64,000 nt of DNA. Source: TMP-7 sp038212445. Lineage in GTDB: Bacteria; Acidobacteriota; Terriglobia; Bryobacterales; Bryobacteraceae. Shown piece after piece: positions 34,956 to 43,479 of the stretch (its first letter is position 1; the number at the start of each line of letters is the position of its first letter). Location of the stretch: the NCBI GenBank assembly GCA_038212445.1, contig JBBQUM010000031.1:31874-95873 (forward strand). Reading direction: 5' to 3'. The position numbers and the translations under genes are program-made. The notes below the pieces were generated by a model. The model did no database searches. It saw only the letters and a list, made by a program, of their open reading frames with translations, and had not been told where the DNA came from.

Positions 34956-35405
34956 ATGACAAAATGGCTGCTGCCTGCTACCTTCCTTATACTCGCGATC
35001 GGGTTTGCCCTACCCGCCGCGTCTGATCCCTGGACCAACTCTGACCTTATCGCCCCGGAGGTGGTAGCGAAAGCGATTAACGCGAAGACCGCTCCGGTTA
35101 TCTTGTACGTCGGCTTCCCGGTTCTCTATCGCGCAGCCCATCTTCCAGGCGCCGTCCTGGTCGGCCCCACCTCGAAGCCCGAAGGCCTCGAAGCTTTTAA
35201 GACCGCCCTCACCGCAGGCCCTCGCGACCGCGAAGTGCTCATTTATTGTGCCTGCTGCCCCCTCGATCGCTGTCCTAACCTGCGTCCGGCGTTTAAACTC
35301 GTGAAAGAACTCGGCTACAAGAACGTCAAGATCGTTATGATGCCTGAAAACCTTCATACGGATTGGGTCGTAAAGGGTTATCCCACAGAGAAAGCACCCT
35401 CCTAG
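34956..35405 (+). CDS. Secreted rhodanese-like domain protein
   Basis: The 149-residue protein has a signal peptide (about 1-24, ending LPAASD) and a rhodanese fold (about 35-140). The active-site loop, normally C-R-x-G-x-R, reads YCACCPLDRC, a cysteine-rich variant with two CxxC-like pairs. This loop is found in a group of exported rhodanese-like proteins and could carry out sulfur transfer, thiol-disulfide chemistry or metal binding in the periplasm. Neighbours give no clue to the substrate. Confidence 0.8.
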   Translation: MTKWLLPATFLILAIGFALPAASDPWTNSDLIAPEVVAKAINAKTAPVILYVGFPVLYRAAHLPGAVLVGPTSKPEGLEAFKTALTAGPRDREVLIYCACCPLDRCPNLRPAFKLVKELGYKNVKIVMMPENLHTDWVVKGYPTEKAPS

Positions 35406-35503
35406 CTTCAACCAGTCCGGCGTCACTGTTATCCTTGACATCCTCTCGCGGAGAGAGTGGTCTACCCTTCGGAGTTTGAAGAAACTTCAGAAAGGAACAG
35501 GCT

Positions 35504-36505
35504 ATGGCACGATACCACGAAGATTGGGACCGCGAACGAGAGCAAATGCGTGACCGTGACCGCGAGCGGGAGCGCGGCTTCATGCACGATCGCGGGCGCC
35601 GTGAAGGTCCCGTGAGCCAGCGGGGTTCCGAATATGGCAGTCACGCCGGTTGGGGCGGACAAGGATTCAGCCAAGGTAGCTTTGGAAGCTACGGCAGCCA
35701 GGGAGACCGGCTTTACAACCAATCCGGCGGCAACGCCGACTACGGGCATATCGGCCGCCAGGTCGGTGGCGGTTTAAGTAACTATTCGATGCGGAACGAC
35801 GAGCGCTATGGTGGACAGCCCGAGCACCGTCGCCCCGGCAGCGACTATGATCATTTCGGACGAGAATCAGGCGCTCCCGGATTCTCACGCCAGGAAAGTG
35901 CCTGGGGCCGCGAGCGTGATTCCGACGATGTTCGGAACTACGACCGTAACGATCAAGGACGTAGCTACCAGCAGCGGGAATACAACTCTCCACAGAGCAA
36001 TTACGGCGGTAGTTACGCCTCTTCGAACTATGGGGCCGGCAACTACGGTTCCGGTTCAAACTACTCCGGATCTGCGCCCAATTACAATCCCAACCCGAGT
36101 TCTCGATCGGATTGGGGTCAGAGCAACTGGCAGTCCGGTCAGAACAGCCAGTTCACATCCGGCAGGCACAGCGGCCGCGGGCCGAAGGGCTACCAGCGGT
36201 CCGATGATCGGATTCGCGAAGACATCAACGAGCATCTGACGCGTCACCCCGAGATCGACGCCCAGGACATTCAGGTGGACGTGCAGAACGGCGAGGTGAC
36301 GCTAAAAGGTAACGTCGAGGATCGTCAGTCGAAGCGCATGGCCGAAGATGTGGCCGAGCGCGTCTCCGGCGTTCGTCAGGTGCATAACCAAATCCGCGTG
36401 GAATATCAGCAGGACCAACAATCAAGCCGTTCCTACAATTCGGGGAGCGGGGCTGCGAGTGCAACCAGCCAGCGCCCGTCAGACATGACGGGCGTAAAGA
36501 AATAA
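35504..36505 (+). CDS. BON-domain protein with Gly/Ser/Arg-rich N-terminal region
   Basis: A 333-residue protein made of a long low-complexity N-terminal part (about 1-225), rich in Gly, Ser, Tyr, Arg and Asn with many RDRER and NYG repeats, and one C-terminal BON domain (about 228-300; IREDINEHLTRHPEIDAQDIQVDVQNGEVTLKGNVEDR, VSGVRQVHNQIRV). BON domains bind phospholipid surfaces. There is no signal peptide, so the N-terminal repeats are probably cytosolic and disordered; they resemble those of proteins that form flexible or phase-separating networks, which is only a resemblance. The start has AAAGGA upstream and it is followed by an intrinsic terminator. Confidence 0.8.
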   Translation: MARYHEDWDREREQMRDRDRERERGFMHDRGRREGPVSQRGSEYGSHAGWGGQGFSQGSFGSYGSQGDRLYNQSGGNADYGHIGRQVGGGLSNYSMRNDERYGGQPEHRRPGSDYDHFGRESGAPGFSRQESAWGRERDSDDVRNYDRNDQGRSYQQREYNSPQSNYGGSYASSNYGAGNYGSGSNYSGSAPNYNPNPSSRSDWGQSNWQSGQNSQFTSGRHSGRGPKGYQRSDDRIREDINEHLTRHPEIDAQDIQVDVQNGEVTLKGNVEDRQSKRMAEDVAERVSGVRQVHNQIRVEYQQDQQSSRSYNSGSGAASATSQRPSDMTGVKK

Positions 36506-36524
36506 CCCCAGCTTGAGTGCGATC

Positions 36525-36565
36525 AACGCCGGCCGCGTCCTCCGCGCGGGCCGGCGTTTCGTTTG
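36525..36565 (+). terminator. Intrinsic terminator after the BON-domain gene
   Basis: A perfect 10-bp GC-rich stem (AACGCCGGCC at 36525-36534 with GGCCGGCGTT at 36549-36558) is followed by TCGTTTG. The T-run is weak but the stem is very stable. Confidence 0.65.
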
Positions 36566-36585
36566 TCCGGTACAATCAGAAAAAG

Positions 36586-37107
36586 ATGATTCGTTCTCTG
36601 GCTTTCCTCCTCCTGACAAGCGCCGCCGTACTTCTGGCCGACTCCGTTGCCGGCGTTAAGTGGACCCCACCTTCAACCTGGAAGACCGAAGGTCCCCGGC
36701 CCATGCGTGCCGCCAGCTATGCCGTTTCGGCCGCGCCGGGCGACTCTGAGGGTGGCGAGTGCGTCGCCTACTACTTCGGCTCCGGACAGGGCGGATCGAT
36801 CCCCGCGAACATCGAGCGTTGGAAAGCGCAGTTCCAGACCCCCGACGGCAAGCCGAACACCCAGGTGAAAAGCGGGAAGAAGGCGGTCCACGGAATTCAG
36901 GTGACGACGGTCGAAGCGTCCGGCGACTACACGGGCATGGGCGGTCCAATGGCGACGTCCAAGAGCGTGAAGCATGGCTACCGGTTGGTAGGCGCCATCG
37001 TCGAGGCTCCTGAAGGAAATATCTTCTTTAAGTTCACCGGCCCGGCGAAGACTGTGCAGGCAGGCCTGGCCGACTTCGACAAGATGATCGCGTCGGTCCA
37101 GAAATAG
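36586..37107 (+). CDS. Secreted protein of unknown function
   Basis: A 173-residue product with an N-terminal signal peptide (about 1-20, LLLTSAAVLLADS) and a beta-rich soluble domain of unrecognised family (GVKWTPPSTWKTEGPRPMRAASYAV; ECVAYYFGSGQGGS; FFKFTGPAKTVQAGLADFDKM). ATG 36586 opens the signal sequence; a GTG at 36517 would put 23 extra residues before it. It is likely exported to the periplasm. A predicted role would need homologues. Confidence 0.65.
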   Translation: MIRSLAFLLLTSAAVLLADSVAGVKWTPPSTWKTEGPRPMRAASYAVSAAPGDSEGGECVAYYFGSGQGGSIPANIERWKAQFQTPDGKPNTQVKSGKKAVHGIQVTTVEASGDYTGMGGPMATSKSVKHGYRLVGAIVEAPEGNIFFKFTGPAKTVQAGLADFDKMIASVQK

Positions 37108-37194
37108 GCCGCCGTAGTCCGGTAAAATCAAGGAATCGCAACTCTTCAACTAGCGCCGTCTCCGGCTGTCCAGGTCAAGGCTGACAATCAGCTT

Positions 37195-38211
37195 TTGCCC
37201 GCGCTGACCGGCGTCCGGTTCTTCCTCGCGCTCTGGGTGGTTCTGCACCACTTGACGAGCCCCGGGATGATGCTCTCGTCGGTCAACGATGTGTTGCCTG
37301 AGCCGGTGCGACTATTCATCCGGATGGGCTACGTCGCCGTGGGAACGTTCTTCGTGCTGTCCGGGTTCGTGCTCACGCGCCGATATGCGACAACTGATTG
37401 GACCCGGCGCAGCCTCTACCGCTATGCCGTAAGCCGGTTCGCCCGCATCTATCCGGTGTACGCGCTGAGCCTTGTGATCATTCTGCCCTTCATGCTGATG
37501 GACTTCCGTCCAGCCTGGATCGCGAATTACGTACTCGTTCTGCAGGGCTGGTTTGGCGCCAAGGCGGCGGTCTCATGGAACACTCCGGCATGGTCGCTCA
37601 CCTGTGAGATCTTCTTCTACTGCCTGTTCCCCTTGGTCCTCTTTCTGGTGCGTCCACGCGGCTGGATCTCGGTGCTGGCGCTCACTGTGGTGGGGTGCTT
37701 GCTGACCTCATGGCTGCGTCGCTTCCACATGTCAGAAGAGTTGAAGCCATTCCTGCACTTCTCCGACTTTCTGATCGGGATTGCGGCGGGCGGCGCGTAC
37801 GGACTGTTGCAACGGCGGCGGATCCAGGGAGTCTGGCTGTACCTGCCGGCCTCCATCGCGGCGGCGGCACTGGTAGCATTCCCCGTCCTCGTGTTTAGCT
37901 GGGCGACTCTCAATGGACTGCTTCGCCCGTTAAATGCGGTTCTGCTGGTGGGACTCGCATTCGGCGGCGGGTGGCTGGCGCGCTTCCTTTCCACAGCGCC
38001 GGTGGTGTTCCTCGGCAAGGCAAGTTACGCGCTTTACATCCTGCATGTGCCGCTGCTGTGGTGGTGGAAGTTCGTCGATCCTGTGAATCCTCTGCCACGG
38101 CCGGTGTCCGGGGTTCTGTATTTGATAGCGGTGATCGCGATCACAGGCTGGGTGCATCACAAGTTTGAGGAGCCGGCTAATTCGCGAGTGAGGAGCTATT
38201 TGAATGGATGA
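37195..38211 (+). CDS. Acyltransferase 3-family membrane protein (OafA/YrhL-like)
   Basis: The 338-residue integral protein has about ten transmembrane helices and the Acyl_transf_3 hallmarks: PALTGVRFFLALWVVLHHL near the start, containing the catalytic-region histidine, and RMGYVAVGTFFVLSGFVLTRRYA, followed by RFARIYPVYALSLV. It transfers acetyl or acyl groups to cell-surface carbohydrates. Translation appears to start at a TTG (37195); the frame is open back to 37126 but with no conventional start codon. It overlaps the following PLP-enzyme gene by eight bases. Confidence 0.85.
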   Translation: MPALTGVRFFLALWVVLHHLTSPGMMLSSVNDVLPEPVRLFIRMGYVAVGTFFVLSGFVLTRRYATTDWTRRSLYRYAVSRFARIYPVYALSLVIILPFMLMDFRPAWIANYVLVLQGWFGAKAAVSWNTPAWSLTCEIFFYCLFPLVLFLVRPRGWISVLALTVVGCLLTSWLRRFHMSEELKPFLHFSDFLIGIAAGGAYGLLQRRRIQGVWLYLPASIAAAALVAFPVLVFSWATLNGLLRPLNAVLLVGLAFGGGWLARFLSTAPVVFLGKASYALYILHVPLLWWWKFVDPVNPLPRPVSGVLYLIAVIAITGWVHHKFEEPANSRVRSYLNG

Positions 38212-39379
38212 ACTACTCGACTGGCGAAAAGAGTTTCCGATCCTCGACCGCACGGTCTACATGATCAGCCACTCGCTGGGCGCGATGCCGCGGCGGACCC
38301 GTGACCGTCTGAACGAGTACGCCGATATGTGGGACGCGCGCGGCATACGGGCGTGGGAGGAGGGCTGGTGGGAGATGCCGCTGACGGTGGGCAACCTCAT
38401 CGGCCGCATCATTGGCGCGGGCGAGGGCGAGGTGGTGATGCACCAGAACGTCGCCGTCGCGCAGCAGATCGTCCATTCCTGTTTCGACTGGCGAGGCAAG
38501 CGCAACAAGCTGGTGAGCGAAGGGATGAACTTCCCGTCGAACCTTTATGCGTTCGAAGGACTGAAGCAACTCGGCGCGCGCATTGAACTGGTGCCCTCCG
38601 AGGACGGCATCACGATTCCGCTGGACCGGATGCTCGCCGCGATCGACGAGGAGACGGCGCTGGTGTCGGTGTCGCACGTGCTGTTCCGCAGTTCCTTCAT
38701 ACAGGACATCGCGGCGATCACGAAGCGAGCGCATGAGTGCGGCGCGATGGTGTGCGCCGACGTTTACCAATCGGCGGGGACGGTGCCGCTCGATGTGCGC
38801 GCCGTGGGATTGGACTTCGCGGTCGGCGGATCGGTGAAGTGGTTGTGCGGCGGCCCGGGAGCGGGCTATCTCTACGTGCGTCGCGACCTGTGGCCGACGC
38901 TCGAGCCGCGATTCACGGGCTGGATGGCGCACAAGCGACCGTTCGCTTTCGAGGGTGGACCGATCGACTATACCGATGACGGGTTCCGGTTCCTGCACGG
39001 CACTCCGAACGTCCCAGCGATGTACGCGGCGCGGTCCGGATACGAGATCGTCGGGGAGGTCGGCGTGGATCGGATCCGGGCAAAGTCGATCCGGCAGACC
39101 AACCGGCTGATCGATCTGGCTGTCGAAGCCGGTTTCAAGATCAACAGTCCGAGAGCGAATGCGCAGCGGGGCGGGACGGTGATCCTGGATGTTCCCGACG
39201 GATACGAGATCGTCAAAGAGCTCTCGCTGCGCGACATTCTGATGGACTACCGGCCGGGCGCCGGGATCCGGCTAGCGCCGCACTTTTACACCAAGGACGA
39301 AGAACTCGATCTGACGATTCGCGAGATCAGCCGGCTTGCTTCAGAAAGCCGCCGTCCACTGCAATCGACTGCCCGGTGA
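38204..39379 (+). CDS. Kynureninase-like PLP-dependent class V enzyme
   Basis: The 391-residue protein belongs to the class V aminotransferase fold. It shows the PLP region CADVYQSAGTVPLDV (Asp that pairs with the pyridine N), SVKWLCGGPGAGYLYVRRDLWP, in which the Lys before W-L-C-G-G-P-G forms the internal aldimine, and the kynureninase-like FRSSFIQDIAAITKRAHE. It resembles kynureninase but a substrate is not provable. The ATG overlaps the acyltransferase stop. The last 53 bases overlap the convergent SDR gene, so its final residues (ESRRPLQSTAR) may be non-essential. Confidence 0.8.
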   Translation: MDELLDWRKEFPILDRTVYMISHSLGAMPRRTRDRLNEYADMWDARGIRAWEEGWWEMPLTVGNLIGRIIGAGEGEVVMHQNVAVAQQIVHSCFDWRGKRNKLVSEGMNFPSNLYAFEGLKQLGARIELVPSEDGITIPLDRMLAAIDEETALVSVSHVLFRSSFIQDIAAITKRAHECGAMVCADVYQSAGTVPLDVRAVGLDFAVGGSVKWLCGGPGAGYLYVRRDLWPTLEPRFTGWMAHKRPFAFEGGPIDYTDDGFRFLHGTPNVPAMYAARSGYEIVGEVGVDRIRAKSIRQTNRLIDLAVEAGFKINSPRANAQRGGTVILDVPDGYEIVKELSLRDILMDYRPGAGIRLAPHFYTKDEELDLTIREISRLASESRRPLQSTAR

Positions 39380-40055
39380 TATAGCTGGCGCGTTCAGAGG
39401 CCAGGAAGGCGACGAGGGCTGCGAGTTCCTCGGGTTTACCGGCGCGTCCCATCGGGATCTGCTGAGTCCAGGTGTCGGCCATCTCCTTCAGTCGCTCGGT
39501 GGCGGTGAAGCCCGGCAGTACATTGTTGACCAGGACGCCGTGAACCGCGTATTCGTTCGACAGGCTCTTCACCAAGCCGTTGACGCCGGAGCGAACCGAG
39601 TTTGAGAGAATCAGTTTGTCGAGCGGCTGTTTCACCGACACCGAGGTGATGGTGATGAAGCGTCCCCAGCCGCGGGCTTTCATGAGCGGCAGCGTTTCGC
39701 GGGCGAAGAAGAGCGTGCTCATGAAGTTCAACTCCCAGGCCTTGCGCCATTCGTCGACGCTGGCCTGATCGAAGTTGCGAGGCGGAGGTCCGCCGGCGTT
39801 GGCGACGCAGATGTCGACGCGGCCGTACTTCTGATGAACCCGCTGAATGAAGCCCTTCACCTGATCTTCGTCGGTAACGTCGACAGGCTCGTGATAGGCG
39901 CCGATGGAGTCAGCGGCGGCAGCGAGCTTCTTGGCTTCGCGCGCGCACATCGCGACCGTCGCACCTTCAGCCGCGAGTTCTTCCGCGATAGCTTTGCCGA
40001 GTCCGCTACTGGATGCGGCCACGATAGCGACGCGATGGGTGAGACCTAAGTCCAT
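39327..40055 (-). CDS. Short-chain dehydrogenase/reductase
   Basis: The 242-residue classical SDR has the nucleotide motif VAASSSGLGKAIAEEL (T/S-rich G-x-G variant) near residue 12, the CVANAGGPP strand-4 motif (N-A-G) and a catalytic Ser-Tyr-Lys region. At the usual Tyr-x-x-x-Lys position the sequence is unusual, ITSVSVKQPLDKLILSNSVRSG; the canonical Y is replaced, so activity is doubtful or the Tyr has been shifted. The C-terminal ITGQSIAVDGGFLKQAG is the standard cofactor-domain end. It converges on the PLP enzyme gene with a 53-base overlap. Confidence 0.8.
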   Translation of the reverse strand: MDLGLTHRVAIVAASSSGLGKAIAEELAAEGATVAMCAREAKKLAAAADSIGAYHEPVDVTDEDQVKGFIQRVHQKYGRVDICVANAGGPPPRNFDQASVDEWRKAWELNFMSTLFFARETLPLMKARGWGRFITITSVSVKQPLDKLILSNSVRSGVNGLVKSLSNEYAVHGVLVNNVLPGFTATERLKEMADTWTQQIPMGRAGKPEELAALVAFLASERASYITGQSIAVDGGFLKQAG

Positions 40056-40154
40056 GCCGCCATCGTTTCATATTTGCGGCGGAAAACGGCAGCACCGAGC
40101 CTAGCAACCGCTCGGGTGGACTGGTCCAACAAGGCCAATCGGCGATTGCCCTTT

Positions 40155-40184
40155 TGAAATGTATACTTGTATAGAGGCATTTCA
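40155..40184 (+). promoter_or_regulatory. Putative operator upstream of the toxin-antitoxin pair
   Basis: Two nested inverted repeats sit directly before the antitoxin ATG: TGAAATG (40155-40161) with CATTTCA (40178-40184), and inside it TATAC-TT-GTATA (40162-40173). Dyads just before a Phd/YefM gene are the usual binding sites for antitoxin autorepression. Confidence 0.6.
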
Positions 40185-40478
40185 ATGAAGGCCACGATAG
40201 TCGATCTTCGGTACAACATGAAGCAAGTGCTTCGTGCGATTGATCGCGGGGAAACGGTCACGGTACTGTATCGGGGGAAGGAAAAGGCAAAGCTGATGCC
40301 GATCGCTCTGGCGTCAGAGAGTTTACCGAAAACCAAGGATCAGCCGCTGTTTGGCCTGTGGAAGGACCGCGACGACCTGACCGATCCAGCTGCCTATCTT
40401 CGCGTTCTACGGCTGCCCCGTCATTCGCCCGATAGAGCCGGCATTAAGAAGCCGAGCCGTGCACCCAAACCCAAATGA
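40185..40478 (+). CDS. Phd/YefM-like antitoxin
   Basis: The 97-residue protein has the compact N-terminal beta-alpha fold of Phd/YefM antitoxins: MKATIVDLRYNMKQVLRAIDRGETVTVLYRGKEKAKLMPI. The family binds operator DNA through this part. The C-terminal tail (FGLWKDRDDLTDPAAYLRV) is the kind that wraps around and blocks the toxin. ATG 40185 has AGAGG seven bases upstream. The last bases overlap the PIN gene (ATGA). Confidence 0.8.
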   Translation: MKATIVDLRYNMKQVLRAIDRGETVTVLYRGKEKAKLMPIALASESLPKTKDQPLFGLWKDRDDLTDPAAYLRVLRLPRHSPDRAGIKKPSRAPKPK

Positions 40479-40852
40479 TCTTCGATACTGACGTCCTGAT
40501 CTGGGCGTCCCGCGGAAATGAGAAAGCGGCGCGGGCCATCGACGCAGAGCCCGATCGCGCGCTTGCGATCGTCTCGTTCATGGAGTTGCTTCAGGGGGCC
40601 AGATCGAAGCTGGAGGCTCGCCAGATCCAGCAGTCGCTACGGCAACTCCAATTCCGCATCCTCCCTCTTTCTGAGGCGATCGGCACTACGGCGGCCGCTC
40701 TGATTGAACAGCATGCCCTCGCTCACGGCATTCAGCTAGCCGACGCGCTGATTGCAGCTACCGCACTGGAATCTGGCCATTCGCTCTGCACGGGAAACGC
40801 CAAGCACTTTCGTCCGATCCGCGGTTTGTCGCGGATGGCTTTCCGTCCGTAA
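40475..40852 (+). CDS. VapC-like PIN-domain ribonuclease toxin
   Basis: The 125-residue PIN protein has the acidic residues of the active site: Asp about 4 (MIFDTDVLIW), Glu about 37 (FMELLQGARS) and Asp about 90 (IQLADALIAATAL). PIN toxins cut RNA and are inhibited by the co-expressed antitoxin. The start ATG overlaps the antitoxin stop, so their synthesis is coupled and the pair is a type II toxin-antitoxin module. Confidence 0.85.
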   Translation: MIFDTDVLIWASRGNEKAARAIDAEPDRALAIVSFMELLQGARSKLEARQIQQSLRQLQFRILPLSEAIGTTAAALIEQHALAHGIQLADALIAATALESGHSLCTGNAKHFRPIRGLSRMAFRP

Positions 40853-40934
40853 GCCCAGGCGTCGTGGCGCAGCCGCCTTGAGTTGACGGAGGCCCAGTTC
40901 CGGATCGGATGAGATGAATCGCGCGCCGGGATTT

Positions 40935-41984
40935 CTAGTAGACGCCTTCTACTACCGTGGTGCCGAAGCCGCGGAAGGGGCGGACGTTGCGGACGCCGTC
41001 CCAGGGGTAGGTCTCGCACGGGGGTTCGCGTTCGGCTTCGTCGCGTTCGAGGAAGCGGGGGACGAAGAACTCCTTGGTGAGCGTGGTGAGGCGGACGCGG
41101 CCGGTCTGGCCGTAGCCGACTACCTTCGTCGGGTCGTTGAAGTCTACCACTTCGATCACGGCGCGGGGGCGTGGCGGGTAGTAGATGATGGCGTAGTTGT
41201 CGGCCGGATCGTGGGGTTTGTGGACAGCGAGGCCCATTAGCGTGTTGCCGTACGTCGGCGCGAAATAGATGCCCTGGAGCAGTTCTTCTCGGGCGAAGCG
41301 GTTGAACTGCGGGGTCATTTCGGTGCCGCCGCAGAAGATCCCGGTGATGCCCATCTTCTTGAGCGACACCTTCTCGCAGATGGCTTCAAGCAGCTTGGGC
41401 GTGGTGAACATGCACTTGATGTCGTGGGCGCGCATGAGTGTCAGCGCCTGATCGACGACGTGCTGTTTGTACATCTCGGCTTGCCGGATCTCGCCCATCT
41501 TGATGAGCTTGATTACCCAGCGCGGATCGAGGTCGACCATGAAGCAGATGCCGCCGCGGTGCTGGCAGAGATGTTCGACGGCGAGGCGCAGTCGGCGAGG
41601 CCCCGAGGGTCCGACGGAGATCCAGTTGGCGCCACGCGGGAAGAACTCGTCGGGGAGCGTGTCGGAGAAGGCTTCGTAGTCGATGCGGAAGTCGTTGATG
41701 TTGATTCGGGACTTGGGGACACCGGTGCTGCCGCCGGTTTCAAACACCGAGATGGGCTTGTCGGCGAAGGCCTTGGGGACCCAGCGGCGAACGGGTCCGC
41801 CGCGCAGCCATTCGTCCTGGAAAGGGCCCAGCTTATCGAGGTCGGCGTAGGACTGGATCTCCTTGCGGGGATCCCAGCCGAGTTTGGCGGCATAGTCGAG
41901 CCAGAAAGGGCTGCCGGTGGCGGGGTCGAAGTGCCATTGGACCACTTCACGAGTCCATTCGTTGAGTTCAGGCGTCACAGACAT
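40935..41984 (-). CDS. PaaK-like adenylate-forming (CoA ligase-type) protein
   Basis: The 349-residue protein has parts of the ANL fold: a phosphate loop FETGGSTGVPKSRI, GIFCGGTEMTP and YGNTLMG, followed by GYGQTGRVRLTTLTKEFFVPRFLERDE. These match phenylacetate-CoA ligase-like proteins. At 349 residues it is shorter than PaaK (about 430), because the C-terminal lid domain is small or missing. It may adenylate an acid; the CoA step is uncertain. It forms a minus-strand unit with the hypothetical coiled-coil gene upstream (8 bases apart). Confidence 0.7.
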   Translation of the reverse strand: MSVTPELNEWTREVVQWHFDPATGSPFWLDYAAKLGWDPRKEIQSYADLDKLGPFQDEWLRGGPVRRWVPKAFADKPISVFETGGSTGVPKSRININDFRIDYEAFSDTLPDEFFPRGANWISVGPSGPRRLRLAVEHLCQHRGGICFMVDLDPRWVIKLIKMGEIRQAEMYKQHVVDQALTLMRAHDIKCMFTTPKLLEAICEKVSLKKMGITGIFCGGTEMTPQFNRFAREELLQGIYFAPTYGNTLMGLAVHKPHDPADNYAIIYYPPRPRAVIEVVDFNDPTKVVGYGQTGRVRLTTLTKEFFVPRFLERDEAEREPPCETYPWDGVRNVRPFRGFGTTVVEGVY

Positions 41985-41992
41985 ATAGGGTA

Positions 41993-42640
41993 TCAGGTCA
42001 GGTAGAAGAGGCTTAAGCGCGGGAGGTTGGCGCGTTCAAAGAGGCGGCGGTCAAGATATTGTTTCTCCAGCATCGTTAGTTGTTCGGCGGTGAGTTTGCC
42101 GCGGTACGGCTTTAGGGATGCATCGAGTTCCCGTCGCGCTTCAAAGAGTTGCTCGTCGGACTGGCGGGTGCGGAGGATGGCTAGGAGCTTGTCTTCCAAG
42201 GCGGTGAGGCGCTGCTCCAGTTCTTCGAGGTCGGTGTGGTCGAGCTTGTCGACGGTCGCTGCGAGGTCTTCGAAGCCGGCTTGTCTTAGTGCTGCCGCGT
42301 TGGTTTCCAGGTACTTCGCGACTTCCTCTTCCGCGAACGGCGCGCTCTGCGCGGGCCGGGAGGGCCGTGGTACTCCCTCCGCCATTGCCTTGGCTTCGCT
42401 GGCGATGGCCTGGGCGCAGTAGGCGATGGAGTTCACCTCTCGCTTAGTCTTCTTCTTCTCGAATGCGACATCGATGCCGCGGAGCACTGCCACGAGCGGG
42501 ATCCCGGAGTTCTTCCAACTTTCAACCAGTGCCCAGTCGAGCGGGGACATGAGGAACAGGCTGGTGCCGCGCGCCTTTTGGAAGTGGTCCTCGACCTCGG
42601 TGAAGTAGTTGAAGTAGTTGTCGAAGGATTCAAAACTCAC
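41993..42640 (-). CDS. Conserved hypothetical coiled-coil protein
   Basis: A 215-residue protein: an N-terminal globular part (FESFDNYFNYFTEVEDHFQKARGTSLFLMSPLDWALVESW) and a helical C-terminus with strong heptad-like leucine spacing (LEELEQRLTALEDKLLAIL; EQLTMLEKQYLDRRLF). No known family. Translation starts at a GTG that overlaps the coaX stop (GTGA). A longer frame reading reaches 42994 on the same strand but its extension is an arginine/histidine-rich shadow of coaX and is rejected. Confidence 0.65.
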   Translation of the reverse strand: MSFESFDNYFNYFTEVEDHFQKARGTSLFLMSPLDWALVESWKNSGIPLVAVLRGIDVAFEKKKTKREVNSIAYCAQAIASEAKAMAEGVPRPSRPAQSAPFAEEEVAKYLETNAAALRQAGFEDLAATVDKLDHTDLEELEQRLTALEDKLLAILRTRQSDEQLFEARRELDASLKPYRGKLTAEQLTMLEKQYLDRRLFERANLPRLSLFYLT

Positions 42641-43404
42641 TTCTGATTGCGCTCCCAGATGATGCGGAGGCCTTCGAGGGTGAGGTCCTCGTCTACGTAT
42701 TTGACGGTGCGGGAACCGCGGGCGACGAGGGCACCCTGACCACCGGTGGCGATGGCCTTGGTGTCGGGTCCGAGTTGTTCGGTGACCTTGTCGACGACCC
42801 CATCGATCAAGCTGATGAAGCCGTGATAGAGGCCGGACTGGATGCTGCCGACGGTGTTGGTTCCGATCAACTTCTCGGGCTCGCGGAAGTCGACCATGGG
42901 GAGGCGTGCGGTTTTGGCGAAGAGGCCGCTGATGGACATGCCGATGCCGGGAGAGATGAGTCCGCCGCAGAAGTCGCCGTGAGAGTCGATGCAATCGAAG
43001 TTGATGGTGGTGCCGAGGTCGATGACGATGGCGGGTCCACCGTACTTCGTGCCGGCGGCGACGGCGTTGACGATGCGATCGGCGCCGACCTCACGGGGGC
43101 TGTCGTACTTCACCGAGATGCCGAGGTTGATGGAGTAGTTGACGAACATCGGCGCGCGGTGGAAGTAGCGCTCGGCCATGACGCCAAGGGGTTGGTCGAC
43201 TGCGGGGACAACGGACGAGATGATGAGTCCGTCGACGTCGCTCAATTTGAGGTCGGAGAGGGAGAAGAGGTTCCTGAGGAGTATGCCCCATTCGTCGGCG
43301 GTCTGCTCGCGGATGGTGCGGAGTCGCCAGCGGTTGATGAGGGACTGACCGTCGAAGGCTCCGATGGTGATGTTGGTGTTGCCGGCGTCTAGGGCTAGGA
43401 GCAT
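42637..43404 (-). CDS. coaX: Type III pantothenate kinase
   Basis: CoaX phosphorylates pantothenate as the first step of coenzyme A synthesis, and is insensitive to CoA feedback. The 255-residue protein has LALDAGNTNITIGAFDG, the DGLIISSVVPAVDQ strand, SPREVGADRIVNAVAA and VIDLGTTINFDCIDSHGDFCGGLISPGI, which carry the acidic residues, the D-R-x-x-N-A motif and the phosphate loops of the family. Its length is typical. It is followed by the coiled-coil gene with a GTGA overlap and preceded by a heptamer repeat array. Confidence 0.95.
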   Translation of the reverse strand: MLLALDAGNTNITIGAFDGQSLINRWRLRTIREQTADEWGILLRNLFSLSDLKLSDVDGLIISSVVPAVDQPLGVMAERYFHRAPMFVNYSINLGISVKYDSPREVGADRIVNAVAAGTKYGGPAIVIDLGTTINFDCIDSHGDFCGGLISPGIGMSISGLFAKTARLPMVDFREPEKLIGTNTVGSIQSGLYHGFISLIDGVVDKVTEQLGPDTKAIATGGQGALVARGSRTVKYVDEDLTLEGLRIIWERNQK

Positions 43405-43412
43405 GGGAAACC

Positions 43413-43479
43413 AGTGGCGAGTGGCGAGTGGCGAGTGGCGAGTCCGGATTGCATTTTTGTGGCTAGTGGCTAGTGGCTA
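43413..43479. repeat. Heptamer tandem repeats AGTGGCG (x4) and GTGGCTA (x3)
   Basis: Four exact AGTGGCG units fill 43413-43440, then after 18 unrelated bases come three exact GTGGCTA units at 43459-43479. The second array contains the 3' end of birA: its last codons (ATSH and the TAG stop at 43463-43465) are coded by the repeat. The units differ from each other by few bases and share a GTGGC core. Confidence 0.9.

Noticed and set aside
41993..42994. A 333-residue minus-strand frame
   Set aside because: Only the last 215 residues look like protein; the first part is an Arg/His-rich shadow of coaX, and a GTG overlapping the coaX stop (42640) is the natural start.
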